A DNA stretch of 64,000 nt. Source: Agelas oroides. Lineage: Eukaryota; Porifera; Demospongiae; Agelasida; Agelasidae. Below the pieces are notes generated by a model. The model ran no database searches. It saw nothing but the letters and a program-made list of their open reading frames with translations, and had not been told where the DNA came from. This document shows, one piece after another, positions 1 to 11,640 of this stretch (positions within the stretch are counted from its first letter, which is position 1; every line of letters starts with the position of its first letter). The translations under genes and the position numbers were made by a program. The stretch lies in assembly GCA_949130485.1 (NCBI GenBank), contig OX422191.1:7007754-7071753 (forward strand), in the 5' to 3' direction.

Positions 1-584
1 TGTAGGAGAGTCATGTAGTGTGAAGTAGAGCCATGATATACAATGGAGTAGAGCCATGGTAGAGTGTAGTAGAGTCAAGTAGAGCCAAGGTGAGCCATGG
101 TAGAGTGTAGTAGAGGCAAGTAGAGCCATGGTAGAATGTACCAGAGTCATGTAGTGTGAAGTAGAGCCATGATATACAATGGAGTAGAGCCATGGTAGAG
201 TGTAGTAGAGCCAAGTAGAGCCAAGTGGAGCTATGGTAGAGGGTAGTAGAGTCAAGTAGAGCCATGTAGAGCCATGGTAGAATGTAGTAGAGTCATGTAG
301 AGTCAAGTAGAGCCATGGTAGAATGTAGAAGAGCAAGGTAGAGTCAAGTAGAGCCATCGTAGAGTGTAGGAGAGTCATGTAGTGTGAAGTAGAGCCATGA
401 TATACAATGGAGTAGAGCCATGGTAGAGTGTAGTAGAGTCAAGTAGAGCCAAGGTGAGCCATGGTAGAGTGTAGTAGAGGCAAGTAGAGCCATGGTAGAA
501 TGTACCAGAGTCATGTAGTGTGAAGTAGAGCCATGATAAACAATGGAGTAGAGCCATGGTAGAGTGTAGTAGAGCCAAGTAGAG
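1..584 (+). repeat. 364-bp internal tandem duplication in A1
   Basis: The segment from 1 to about 220 (TGTAGGAGAGTCATG to GTAGAGCC) is repeated at 365 to about 584. The intervening bases 221-364 match the sequence just before the next unit start near 3,230-3,350, so the duplication joined a unit tail to a unit head. Copies A3 and A4-A6 lack it. Confidence 0.85.
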
Positions 585-973
585 TCAAGTAGAGCCAAGG
601 TAGAGTGTAGTGGACTCAAGTAGAGCAAAGTAGAGCCATGGTAGAATGTAGTAGAGCCAGGTAGAGCCATGGTAGAGTGTAGTAGAGTCAAGTAGAGTCA
701 CGTGGATCCATTGTAGTATGTAGTAGCGCCAAGGTAGAGTGTAGCAGACAAGTAGAGTCAAGTAGAGCCATGGCAGAATGTAGTAGAGTCAAGTAGAGTC
801 AAGTAGAGCATGGTAGAGTGCAGTAGAGTCAAGTAGAGCCAAGTAGAGCCATGGTAGAATGTAGTTGAGTCATGTAGTGTCAAGTAGACACATGGTACTA
901 TGGAGTAGAGCCATGGTAGAGTACTGTAGATTCAGGTAGAGCCACGTAGAGCCATGGTAGAATGTAGTAGAGT

Positions 974-1452
974 CCTTTAGTGTCAAGTAGACACATGGTA
1001 CTATGGAGTAGAGACATGGTAGAGTGCAGTAGATTCAGGTAGAGCCACGTAGAGCCACGGTAGCATGTAGTAGAGTCATGTAAAGCCAAGTAGAGTCATG
1101 GTAGAGTGTAGTAGAGTCAAGTAGAGCCAAGTAGAGCCATGGTAGAATGTAGTAGAGTCCTTTAGTGTCAAGTAGACACATGGTACTATGGAGTAGAGCC
1201 ATGGTAGAGTGCAGTAGATTCAGGTAGAGCCACGTAGAGCCACGGTAGCATGTAGTAGAGTCATGTAAAGCCAAGTAGAGTCATGGTAGAGTGTAGTAGA
1301 GTCAAGTAGAGCCAATTAGAGCCATGGTAGAATGTAGTAGAGTCCTTTAGTGTCAAGTAGACACATGGTACTATGGAGTAAAGCCATGGTAGAGTGCAGT
1401 AGATTCAGGTAGAGCCACGTAGAGTCACGGTAGCATGTAGTAGAGTCATGTA
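974..1452 (+). repeat. 185-bp subrepeat, about 2.6 copies (A1)
   Basis: The marker CCTTTAGTGTCAAG occurs at 974, 1,159 and 1,344, exactly 185 bp apart. Each copy holds ACACATGG, GTACTATGGAG, GTGCAGTAGATTCAGG and a CACGTAGAGCCACGG stretch. The third copy diverges after about 1,450. A related ACACATGG block at 888 lies 103 bp before the one at 991, so the local amplification began from a shorter relative. Confidence 0.9.
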
Positions 1453-3352
1453 GAGCCATGTAGAGCCATGGTAGAATGCAGTAGAGCCAGGTAGAGCCAT
1501 GGTAAAATGCAGTACAGTCAAGTAGAGTCACGTGGAGCTATGGTAGAATGTAGTAGAGCCAAGGTAGAGTGTAGTACAGTGAAGTAGAGTCAAGTAGAGC
1601 CATGGTAGCATGAAGTAGAGGTATACAGAGTCAAGTTGAGCTATCGTAGAATGTAGTAGAGTCAAGTAGAGTCACACAGTGCCATGGTAGAATGTAGTAG
1701 AGACATGGTAGAGTGTAGTACAGTGAAGTACAGACGAGTAGAGCCATGGTAGAGTGTAGTAGAGTCAAGTAGAGCCAAGTAGAGCCATGGTAGATTGTAG
1801 TAGAGTCAAGTAGAGTCAAGTAGAGCCATGGTAGAATGTAGTAGAGTCATGTAGAACCAAGTAGAGCCATGGTAGAATGTAGTAGAGCCAGGTAGAGCCA
1901 TGGTAGAATGTAGTAGAGACATGGTAGAGTGTAGTACAGTCAAGTAGAGACAAGTAGAGCCATGGTAGAGTGTAGTAAAGTCAAGTGGAGCCAAGTAGAG
2001 CTATGGTAGAGTGTAGTAGAGCCAAGTAGAGGAATGGTAGAGTGTAGGAGAGTCAAGTAGAATAAAGAAGAGGCATGGTAGCATTTAGTAGAATCATGTA
2101 GTGTCAAGTAGAGCCATGGTAAAATGTAGTAGAGCAAGGTAGTGCCATGGTAGCGTGTAGTAGAGTCAAGTAGAGTCACGTGGAGCCATGTTAGAATGTA
2201 GTAGAGCAAAGGTAGAGTGTAGTACTGTCAAGTAGAGTCAAGTAGAGCCATGGCAGAATGTAGTAGAGGCAAGTAGAGTCAAGTAGAGCAATGGTAGAAT
2301 GTAGTAGAGGCATACAGAGTCAAGTAGAGCTAGGGTAGAATGCAGTAGAGTCACGTAGAGTCACATGGAGCCATGGTAGAATGTAGTAGAGACATTGTAG
2401 AGTGTAGTAGAGTCAAGTAGAGCCAAGTAGAGGCATGGTAGAGTGTAGTAGAGTCAAGTAGAGCCAAGTAGAGCCATGGTAGAATGTAGTAGAGTCATGT
2501 AGAGTCAAGTATAACCATGGTAGAATGTAGTAGAGTAAGGTAGAGCCATGGTAGAGTGTCGAAGAGTCAAGTAGAGTCAAGAAGAGGCATGGTAGCATTT
2601 AGTAGAATCATGTAGTGTCAAGTAGAGCCATGGTAGAATGTAGCATAGCAAGGTAGAGCCATGGTAGTGTGTAGTAGAGTCAAGTAGAGTCACATGGAGC
2701 ATTGTTAGAATGTAGTAGTGCCAAGGTAGAGTGTAGTACAGTCAAGTAGAGCCAAGTTGAGCCATGGTAGAGTGTAGTAGAGTCAAGTAGATCCATCGTA
2801 AAATGTAGTAGAGTCATGTAGTGTGAAGTAGAGCCATGATATACAATGGAGTAGAGCCATGGTAGAGTGTAGTAGAGTCAAGTAGAGCGAAGTAAAACCA
2901 AGGTAGAGTGTAGTGGATTCAAGTAGAGCCAAGTAGAGCCATGGTAGAGTGAAGTAGAGTCAAGTAGAGTCAAGTAGAGCCATGGTAGAATGTAGTAGAG
3001 TCAAGTATTGCCAAGTAGAACCATGGTAGAGTGTAGTAGAGCCATGTAGAGCCAAGTAGAGCAATGGGAGAATGTAGGAGAGTCAAGTAGAGTCAAGACC
3101 AGCTATGGTAGAATGTAGTAGAGGCATACAGAATGCAGTAGATTCATATAGAGACAAGTAGATCTACGGTAGAATGTAGTAGAGTCAAGTAAGTAGAGCC
3201 ATGGTAGAGTGTAGTAGAGTCAAATAGAGCCAAGTGGAGCTATGGTAGAGGGTAGTAGAGTCAAGTAGAGCCATGTAGAGCCATGGTAGAATGTAGTAGA
3301 GTCATGTAGAGTCAAGTAGAGCCATGGTAGAATGTAGAAGAGCAAGGTAGAG

Positions 3353-3936
3353 TGTAGGAGAGTCATGTAGTGTGAAGTAGAGCCATGATATACAATGGAG
3401 TAGAGCCATGGTAGAGTGTAGTAGAGTCAAGTAGAGCCAAGGTGAGCCATGGTAGAGTGTAGTAGAGGCAAGTAGAGCCATGGTAGAATGTACCAGAGTC
3501 ATGTAGTGTGAAGTAGAGCCATGATATACAATGGAGTAGAGCCATGGTAGAGTGTAGTAGAGCCAAATAGAGCCAAGTGGAGCTATGGTAGAGGGTAGTA
3601 GAGTCAAGTAGAGCCATGTAGAGCCATGGTAGAATGTAGTAGAGTCATGTAGAGTCAAGTAGAGCCATGGTAGAATGTAGAAGAGCAAGGTAGAGTCAAG
3701 TAGAGCCATCGTAGAGTGTAGGAGAGTCATGTAGTGTGAAGTAGAGCCATGATATACAATGGAGTAGAGCCATGGTAGAGTGTAGTAGAGTCAAGTAGAG
3801 CCAAGGTGAGCCATGGTAGAGTGTAGTAGAGGCAAGTAGAGCCATGGTAGAATGTACCAGAGTCATGTAGTGTGAAGTAGAGCCATGATATACAATGGAG
3901 TAGAGCCATGGTAGAGTGTAGTAGAGCCAAGTAGAG
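3353..3936 (+). repeat. 364-bp internal tandem duplication in A2
   Basis: Same arrangement as in A1, with TGTAGGAGAG at 3,353 and 3,717. Its presence in both neighbours shows that the duplication came before the 3,352-bp duplication that made A1 and A2. Confidence 0.85.
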
Positions 3937-4325
3937 TCAAGTAGAGCCAAGGTAGAGTGTAGTGGACTCAAGTAGAGCAAAGTAGAGCCATGGTAGAATG
4001 TAGTAGAGCCAGGTAGAGCCATGGTAGAGTGTAGTAGAGTCAAGTAGAGTCACGTGGATCCATTGTAGTATGTAGTAGCGCCAAGGTAGAGTGTAGCAGA
4101 CAAGTAGAGTCAAGTAGAGCCATGGTAGAATGTAGTAGAGTCAAGTAGAGTCAAGTAGAGCATGGTAGAGTGCAGTAGAGTCAAGTAGAGCCAAGTAGAG
4201 CCATGGTAGAATGTAGTTGAGTCATGTAGTGTCAAGTAGACACATGGTACTATGGAGTAGAGCCATGGTAGAGTACTGTAGATTCAGGTAGAGCCACGTA
4301 GAGCCATGGTAGAATGTAGTAGAGT

Positions 4326-4804
4326 CCTTTAGTGTCAAGTAGACACATGGTACTATGGAGTAGAGACATGGTAGAGTGCAGTAGATTCAGGTAGAGCCAC
4401 GTAGAGCCACGGTAGCATGTAGTAGAGTCATGTAAAGCCAAGTAGAGTCATGGTAGAGTGTAGTAGAGTCAAGTAGAGCCAAGTAGAGCCATGGTAGAAT
4501 GTAGTAGAGTCCTTTAGTGTCAAGTAGACACATGGTACTATGGAGTAGAGCCATGGTAGAGTGCAGTAGATTCAGGTAGAGCCACGTAGAGCCACGGTAG
4601 CATGTAGTAGAGTCATGTAAAGCCAAGTAGAGTCATGGTAGAGTGTAGTAGAGTCAAGTAGAGCCAAGTAGAGCCATGGTAGAATGTAGTAGAGTCCTTT
4701 AGTGTCAAGTAGACACATGGTACTATGGAGTAAAGCCATGGTAGAGTGCAGTAGATTCAGGTAGAGCCACGTAGAGTCACTGTAGCATGTAGTAGAGTCA
4801 TGTA
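4326..4804 (+). repeat. 185-bp subrepeat, about 2.6 copies (A2)
   Basis: CCTTTAG markers lie at 4,326, 4,511 and 4,696, each 185 bp apart and each 3,352 bp from its A1 counterpart. The last copy has CACTGTAGC where A1 has CACGGTAGC. Confidence 0.9.
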
Positions 4805-6704
4805 GAGCCATGTAGAGCCATGGTAGAATGCAGTAGAGCCAGGTAGAGCCATGGTAAAATGCAGTACAGTCAAGTAGAGTCACGTGGAGCTATGGTAGAA
4901 TGTAGTAGAGCCAAGGTAGAGTGTAGTACAGTGAAGTAGAGTCAAGTAGAGCCATGGTAGCATGAAGTAGAGGTATACAGAGTCAAGTTGAGCTATCGTA
5001 GAATGTAGTAGAGTCAAGTAGAGTCACACAGTGCCATGGTAGAATGTAGTAGAGACATGGTAGAGTGTAGTACAGTGAAGTACAGACGAGTAGAGCCATG
5101 GTAGAGTGTAGTAGAGTCAAGTAGAGCCAAGTAGAGCCATGGTAGATTGTAGTAGAGTCAAGTAGAGTCAAGTAGAGCCATGGTAGAATGTAGTAGAGTC
5201 ATGTAGAACCAAGTAGAGCCATGGTAGAATGTAGTAGAGCCAGGTAGAGCCATGGTAGAATGTAGTAGAGACATGGTAGAGTGTAGTACAGTCAAGTAGA
5301 GACAAGTAGAGCCATGGTAGAGTGTAGTAAAGTCAAGTGGAGCCAAGTAGAGCTATGGTAGAGTGTAGTAGAGCCAAGTAGAGGAATGGTAGAGTGTAGG
5401 AGAGTCAAGTAGAATAAAGAAGAGGCATGGTAGCATTTAGTAGAATCATGTAGTGTCAAGTAGAGCCATGGTAAAATGTAGTAGAGCAAGGTAGTGCCAT
5501 GGTAGCGTGTAGTAGAGTCAAGTAGAGTCACGTGGAGCCATGTTAGAATGTAGTAGAGCAAAGGTAGAGTGTAGTACTGTCAAGTAGAGTCAAGTAGAGC
5601 CATGGCAGAATGTAGTAGAGGCAAGTAGAGTCAAGTAGAGCAATGGTAGAATGTAGTAGAGGCATACAGAGTCAAGTAGAGCTAGGGTAGAATGCAGTAG
5701 AGTCACGTAGAGTCACATGGAGCCATGGTAGAATGTAGTAGAGACATTGTAGAGTGTAGTAGAGTCAAGTAGAGCCAAGTAGAGGCATGGTAGAGTGTAG
5801 TAGAGTCAAGTAGAGCCAAGTAGAGCCATGGTAGAATGTAGTAGAGTCATGTAGAGTCAAGTATAACCATGGTAGAATGTAGTAGAGTAAGGTAGAGCCA
5901 TGGTAGAGTGTCGAAGAGTCAAGTAGAGTCAAGAAGAGGCATGGTAGCATTTAGTAGAATCATGTAGTGTCAAGTAGAGCCATGGTAGAATGTAGCATAG
6001 CAAGGTAGAGCCATGGTAGTGTGTAGTAGAGTCAAGTAGAGTCACATGGAGCATTGTTAGAATGTAGTAGTGCCAAGGTAGAGTGTAGTACAGTCAAGTA
6101 GAGCCAAGTTGAGCCATGGTAGAGTGTAGTAGAGTCAAGTAGATCCATCGTAAAATGTAGTAGAGTGATGTAGTGTGAAGTAGAGCCATGATATACAATG
6201 GATTAGAGCCATGGTAGAGTGTAGTAGAGTCAAGTAGAGCGAAGTAAAACCAAGGTAGAGTGTAGTGGATTCAAGTAGAGCCAAGTAGAGCCATGGTAGA
6301 GTGTAGTAGAGTCAAGTAGAGTCAAGTAGAGCCATGGTAGAATGTAGTAGAGTCAAGTATTGCCAAGTAGAACCATGGTAGAGTGTAGTAGAGCCAAGTA
6401 GAGCCAAGTAGAGCAATGGGAGAAAGTAGGAGAGTCAAGTAGAGTCAAGACGAGCTATGGTATAATGTAGTAGAGGCATACAGAATGCAGTAGAGTCATA
6501 TAGAGACAAGTAGATCTATGGTAGAATGTAGTAGAGTCAAGTAAGTAGAGCCATGGTAGAGTGTAGTAGAGTCAAATAGAGCCAAGTGGAGCTATGGTAG
6601 AGGGTAGTAGAGTCAAGTAGAGCCATGTAGAGCCATGGTAGAATGTAGTAGAGTCATGTAGAGTCAAGTAGAGCCATGGTAGAATGTAGAAGAGCAAGGT
6701 AGAG

Positions 6705-8750
6705 TCAAGTAGAGCCATGGTAGAGTGTAGGAGAGTCATGTAGTGTGAAGTAGAGCCATGATATACAATGGAGTAGAGCCAAGTAGAGCCAAGGTAGAGT
6801 GTAGTAGAGTCAAGTAGAGCCAAGGTGAGCCATGGTAGAGTGTAGTAGAGGCAAGTAGAGCCATGCTAGAATGTACCAGAGTCATGTAGTGTGAAGTAGA
6901 GCCATGATATACAATGGAGTAAAGCCATGGTAGAGTGTAGTAGAGCCAAGTAGAGCCAAGTAGAGCCAAGGTAGAGTGTAGTGGACTCAAGTAGAGCAAA
7001 GTAGAGCCATGGTAGAATGTAGTAGAGCCAGGTAGAGCCATGGTAGAGTGTAGTAGAGTCAAGTAGAGTCACGTGGATCCATTGTAGGATGTAGTAGAGC
7101 CAAGGTAGAGTGTAGCAGACAAGTAGAGTCAAGTAGAGCCATGGCAGAATGTAGTAGAGTCAAGTAGAGTCAAGTAGAGCATCGTAGAGTGCAGTAGAGT
7201 CAAGTAGAGCCAAGTACAGCCATGGTAGAATGTAGTTGAGTCATGTAGTGTCAAGTAGACACATGGTACTATGGAGTAGAGCCATGGTAGAGTGCTGTAG
7301 ATTCAGGTAGAGCCACGTAGAGCCATGGTAGAATGTAGTAGAGTCCTTTAGTGTCAAGTAGACACATGGTACTATGGAGTAGAGCCATGGTAGAGTGCAG
7401 TAGATTCAGGTAGAGCCACGTATAGAGCCACGGTAGCATGTAGTAGAGTCATGTAAAGCCAAGTAGAGTCATGGTAGAGTGTAGTAGAGTCAAGTAGAGC
7501 CAAGTAGAGCCATGGTAGAATGTAGTAGAGTCCTTTAGTGTCAAGTAGACACATTGTACTATGGAGTAGAGCCATGGTAGAGTGCAGTAGATTCAGGTAG
7601 AGCCACGTAGAGCCACGGTAGCATGTAGTAGAGTCATGTAGAGCCATGTAGAGCCATGGTAGAATGCAGTAGAGCCAGGTAGAGCCATGGTAGAATGCAG
7701 TACAGTCAAGTAGAGTCACGTGGAGCTATGGTAGAATGTAGTAGAGCCAAGGTAGAGTGTAGTACAGTGAAGTAGAGTCAAGTAGAGCCATGGTAGCATG
7801 AAGTAGAGGTATACAGAGTCAAGTTTAGCTATCGTAGAATGTAGTAGAGTCAAGTAGAGTCACACAGTGCCATGGTAGAATGTAGTAGAGACATGGTAGA
7901 GTGTAGTACAGTGAAGTACAGACGAGTAGAGCCATGGTAGAGTGTAGTAGAGTCAAGTAGAGCCAAGTAGAGCCATGGTAGATTGTAGTAGAGTCAAGTA
8001 GAGTCAAGTAGAGCCATGGTAGAATGTAGTAGAGTCATGTAGAACCAAGTAGAGCCATGGTAGAATGTAGTAGAGCCAGGTAGAGCCATGGTAGAATGTA
8101 GTAGAGACATGGTAGAGTGTAGTACAGTCAAGTAGAGACAAGTAGAGCCATGGTAGAGTGTAGTAAAGTCAGGTGGAGCCAAGTAGAGCTATGGTAGAGT
8201 GTAGTAGAGCCAAGTAGAGGAATGGTAGAGTGTAGGAGAGTCAAGTAGAATAAAGAAGAGGCATGGTAGCATTTAGTAGAATCATGTAGTGTCAAGTAGA
8301 GCCATGGTAAAATGTAGTAGAGCAAGGTAGTGCCATGGTAGCGTGTAGTAGAGTCAAGTAGAGTCACGTGGAGCCATGTTAGAATGTAGTAGAGCAAAGG
8401 TAGAGTGTAGTACTGTCAAGTAGAGTCAAGTAGAGCCATTGCAGAATGTAGTAGAGGCAAGTAGAGTCAAGTAGAGCAATGGTAGAATGTAGTAGAGGCA
8501 CACAGAGTCAAGTAGAGCTATGGTAGAATGCAGTAGAGTCACGTAGAGTCACATGGAGCCATGGTAGAATGTAGTAGAGACATGGTAGAGTGTAGTAGAG
8601 TCGAGTAGAGTCAAGTAGAGCCATGGTAGAATGTAGTAGAGTTGTGTAGTGTGAAGTAGAGCCATGATATACAATGGAGTAGAGCCATGGTAGAGTGCAG
8701 TAGAGTCAAGTAGATCCATGTAGAGCTAAGGTAGAGTGTAGTGGACTCAA
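6705..8750 (+). repeat. HOR unit A3, truncated
   Basis: Third A copy. The landmark TGTAGGAGAG is at 6,726, 3,009 bp after the one at 3,717, so this copy has no 364-bp duplication. It has two 185-class subrepeats, not three. Collinearity with A2 continues at offsets of 2,842 then 2,836 to about 8.4 kb, after which the sequence passes into B-type material. Two variants, TTTAGCTATCG near 7,823 and CAGGTGGAGCC near 8,170, are shared with A5 and A6 at a constant offset of about 12,801 from A5, and not with A1 or A2. Confidence 0.85.
7345..7640 (+). repeat. 185-bp subrepeat, two copies (A3)
   Basis: CCTTTAG markers lie at 7,345 and 7,532. The 187-bp spacing is the 185-bp period plus a 2-bp insertion at CACGTATAGAGCC near 7,420. 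The second copy then exits through CATGTAGAGCCATG, as the last copies in A1 and A2 do. Confidence 0.85.
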
Positions 8751-11640
8751 GTAGAGCCAAGTAGAGCCATGGTAGAGTGTAGTAGAGTCAAGTAGAGCCA
8801 TGGTAGAATGTAGTAGAGTCATGTAGTGTCAAGTAGAGCTATGGTACAATGGAGTAGAGCCATGGGAGAGTGTAGTTTAGTCAAGTAGAGCCACGGTTGC
8901 ATGTAGTAGAGTCATGTAGAACCAAGTAGAGCCATGATAGAATGTAGCAGAGTCAAGTAGAGTCACGTAGAGCCATAGTAGAATGTAGTAGAGGCAAGGT
9001 AAAATATAGTACAGTCAGTAGAGTCAAGTAGAGCCATGGCAGAATGTAGTAGAGTCAAGTAGAGTCAAGTAGAGCCATGGTAGAATGTAGTAGAGGCATG
9101 CAGAGTGAAGTAGAACTATTGTAGAATACAGTAGAGTCATGTAGAGTGCCGTGGAGCCATGGTAGAATGTAGTAGAGACATGGTAGAGTGTAGTATATTC
9201 AAGTAGAGCCAAGTAGAGCCATGGTAGAGTGTAGTACAGTCACGTAGAGCCAAGTAGAGCCAAGGTAGGGTGTAGTGGACTCAAGTAGAGCCAAGAAGAG
9301 CCATGGTAGAGTGAAGTAGAGTCATGTAGAGTCAAGTAGAGCCATGGTAGAATGTAGTAGAGTCATGTAGAGTCACGTAGAGCCATGGTAGAATGTAGTA
9401 GAACCAGGTAGAGCCATGGTAGAGTGTAGTAGCGTCAAGTAGAGTCACGTGGATCGGTGGTGGATGTAGTACAGCCAAGGTAGAGTGTAGTAGAGACAAG
9501 TAGAGCCAGGTCTAGCAATGATATAGTGTAGTAGAGTCAAGTAGAGCTGAGTAGAGGCATCGTAGAGTGTAGTAGAGTCAAGTAGAACCATGGTAGAATA
9601 AAGTAGAGTCATGTAGTGTCAAGTAGAGCCATTGTACAATGGAGTAGAGACATGGTAGAGTGTAGTATATTCAAGTAGAGCCAAGTAGAGCCATGGTAGA
9701 GTGTAGTACAGTCACGTAGAGCCAAGTAGAGCCAAGGTAGGGTGTAGTGGACTCAAGTAGAGCCAAGAAGAGCCATGGTAGAGTGAAGTAGAGTCAAGTA
9801 GAGTCAAGTAGAGCCATGGTAGAATGTAGTAGAGTCATGTAGAGTCAAGTAGAGCCATGGTAGAATGTAGTAGAACTAGTTAGAGCCATGGTAGAGTGTA
9901 GTAGAGTCAAGTAGAGTCACGTGGATCCGTGGTGGATGTAGTAGAGCCAAGGTAGAGTGTAGTAGTGACAAGTAGAGCCAGGTCTAGCAATGATATAGTG
10001 TAGTAGAGTCAAGTAGAGCTGAGTAGAGGCATCGTAGAGTGTAGTAGAGTGAAGTAGAGCCATGGAAGAATGTAGTAGAGTCAAGTAGAGTCAAGTAGAG
10101 CAATGGTAGAGTGTAGTAGAGTCAAGTATTGCCAAGTAGAACCATGGTAGAGTGTAGTAGAGCCAAGTAGAGCCAAGTAGAGCAATGGGAGAATGTAGGA
10201 GAGTCAAGTAGAGTCAAGACGAGCTATGGTAGAATGTAGTAGAGGCATACAGAGTCAAGTAGAGCTATGGTAGAATGCAGTAGAGTCATGTAGAGTCAAG
10301 TAGAGCCATGGTAGAATGTAGTAGAACCAGGTAGAGCCATGGTAGAGTGTAGTAGAGTCAAGTAGAGTCACGTGGATCCGTGGTGGATGTAGTAGAGCCA
10401 AGGTAGAGTGTAGTAGTGACAAGTAGAGCCAGGTCTAGCAATGATATAGTGTAGTAGAGTCAAGTAGAGCTGAGTAGAGGCATCGTAGAGTGTAGTAGAG
10501 TCAAGTAGAGCCATGGCAGAATGTAGTAGAGTCAAGTAGAGTCAAGTAGAGCCATGGTAGAGTGTAGTAGAGTCAAGTATTGCCAAGTAGAACCATGGTA
10601 GAGTGTAGTAGAGCCAAGTAGAGCCAAGTAGAGCAATGGGAGAATGTAGGACAGTCAAGTAGAGTCAAGACGAGCTATGGTAGAATGTAGTAGAGGCATA
10701 CAGAGTCAAGTAGAGCTATGGTAGAATGCAGTAGAGTCATATAGAGACAAGTAGATCTATGGTAGAATGTAGTAGAGTCAAGTAAGTAGAGCCATGGTAG
10801 AGTGTAGTAGAGTCAAATAGAGCCAAGTGGAGCTATGGTAGAGGGTAGTAGAGTCAAGTAGAGCCATGTAGAGCCATGGTAGAATCTAGAAGAGCAAGGT
10901 AGAGTCAAGTAGAGCCATGGTAGAGTGTAGGAGAGTCATGTAGTGTGAAGTAGAGCCATGATATACAATGGAGTAGAGCCATGGTAGAGTGTAGTAGAGT
11001 CAAGTAGAGCCAAGTTGAGCCATGGTAGAGTGTAGTAGAGGCAAGTAGAGCCATGGTAGAATGTACCAGAGTCATGTAGTGTGAAGTAGAGCCATGATAT
11101 ACAATGGAGTAGAGCCATGGTAGAGTGTAGTAGAGCCAAGGTAGAGTGTAGTGGACTCAAGTAGAGCAAAGTAGAGCCATGGTAGAATGTAGTAGAGCCA
11201 GGTAGAGCCATGGTAGAGTGTAGTAGAGTCAAGTAGAGTCACGTGGATCCATTGAAGGATGTAGTAGCGCCAAGGTAGAGTGTAGCAGACAAGTAGAGTC
11301 AAGTAGAGCCATGGCAGAATGTAGTAGAGTCAAGTAGAGTCAAGTAGAGCCATCGTAGAATGTAGTAGAGTCAAGTAGAGCCAAGTAGAGCATGGTAGAG
11401 TGCAGTAGAGTCAAGTAGAGCCAAGTAGAGCCATGGTAGAATGTAGTAGAGTCATGTAGTGTCAAGTAGACACATGGTACTATGGAGTAGAGCCATGGTA
11501 GAGTGCTGAAGATTCAGGTAGAGCCACGTAGAGCCACGGTAGCATGTAGTAGAGTCATGTAGAGCCATGTAGAGCCATGGTAGAATGCAGTAGAGCCAGG
11601 TAGAGCCATGGTAGAATGCAGTACAGTCAAGTAGAGTCAC
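8751..11640 (+). repeat. B1 block (472/451-bp subunits)
   Basis: B-family block. Its left part (about 8,790-9,190) matches 11,886-12,290 at an offset of 3,096; its right part (about 10,936-11,640) matches 14,504-15,208 at 3,568. The difference of 472 bp is one subunit. The centre holds the GGATC landmarks at 9,451, 9,923 and 10,374. The right end (GATATACAATGG, ACACATGG and CACGTAGAGCCACGG) is A-like, so B blocks are fusions of a B core with an A tail. Confidence 0.85.
9170..10738 (+). repeat. Alternating 472/451-bp subrepeat array in B1
   Basis: The GGATC landmarks are spaced 472 then 451 bp. The 472-bp form (alpha) carries a GTAGTATATTCAAG marker, CAGTCACGTAGAGCC and GGTAGGGTGTAGTGGACTC. 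The 451-bp form (beta) carries TATTGCCAAG, CAATGGGAG, AGACGAGC and GGCATACAGAG. Both share GCCAGGTCTAGCAATGATAT. Order here: alpha, beta, then a final beta that exits into A-like sequence. Confidence 0.9.

Larger units (their letters stand above)
1..3352 (+). repeat. HOR unit A1 (3,352 bp)
   Basis: First of two full-length 3,352-bp units. The landmark TGTAGGAGAGTCATG at base 1 recurs at 3,353, and other markers keep the same offset, for example CCTTTAG at 974 and 4,326. The unit contains a 364-bp internal duplication at its left end, a 185-bp triplet near 1.0-1.45 kb, AATAAAGAAGAGGC near 2,050 and a GATATACAATGG block near 2,840. Without the 364-bp duplication the base unit is about 2,988 bp. 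By eye it differs from A2 by roughly a dozen single bases, for example at about 537, 772, 1,436 and 2,950. Confidence 0.92.
3353..6704 (+). repeat. HOR unit A2 (3,352 bp)
   Basis: Second full-length A unit, collinear with A1 at a constant offset of 3,352. It carries the same 364-bp duplication (landmarks at 3,353 and 3,717) and the same 185-bp triplet. It differs at scattered single bases. One of these, GATTAGAGCC near 6,201 where A1 has GAGTAGAGCC, is shared with copies near 19.2 and 21.9 kb and not with A1. Confidence 0.92.

Noticed and set aside
2050..2070. AATAAA in GTAGAATAAAGAAG (also in other A copies) as a polyadenylation signal
   Set aside because: It is one module variant inherited with the HOR, with no gene upstream and no downstream GU-rich element distinct from the repeat.
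2846..2856. GATATACAATGG as a TATA-like promoter element
   Set aside because: It recurs as a fixed module in nearly every HOR copy with nothing transcribable defined downstream. The match to a TATA box is weak.
3302..3730. A 142-codon minus-strand reading frame, and many others of 60-141 codons across the window
   Set aside because: The peptides are the satellite read in rotating frames, with overlapping frames open at the same time, no domain, no codon bias and stops set by where TCA falls in phase. They follow from plus-strand TAG becoming CTA on the other strand.
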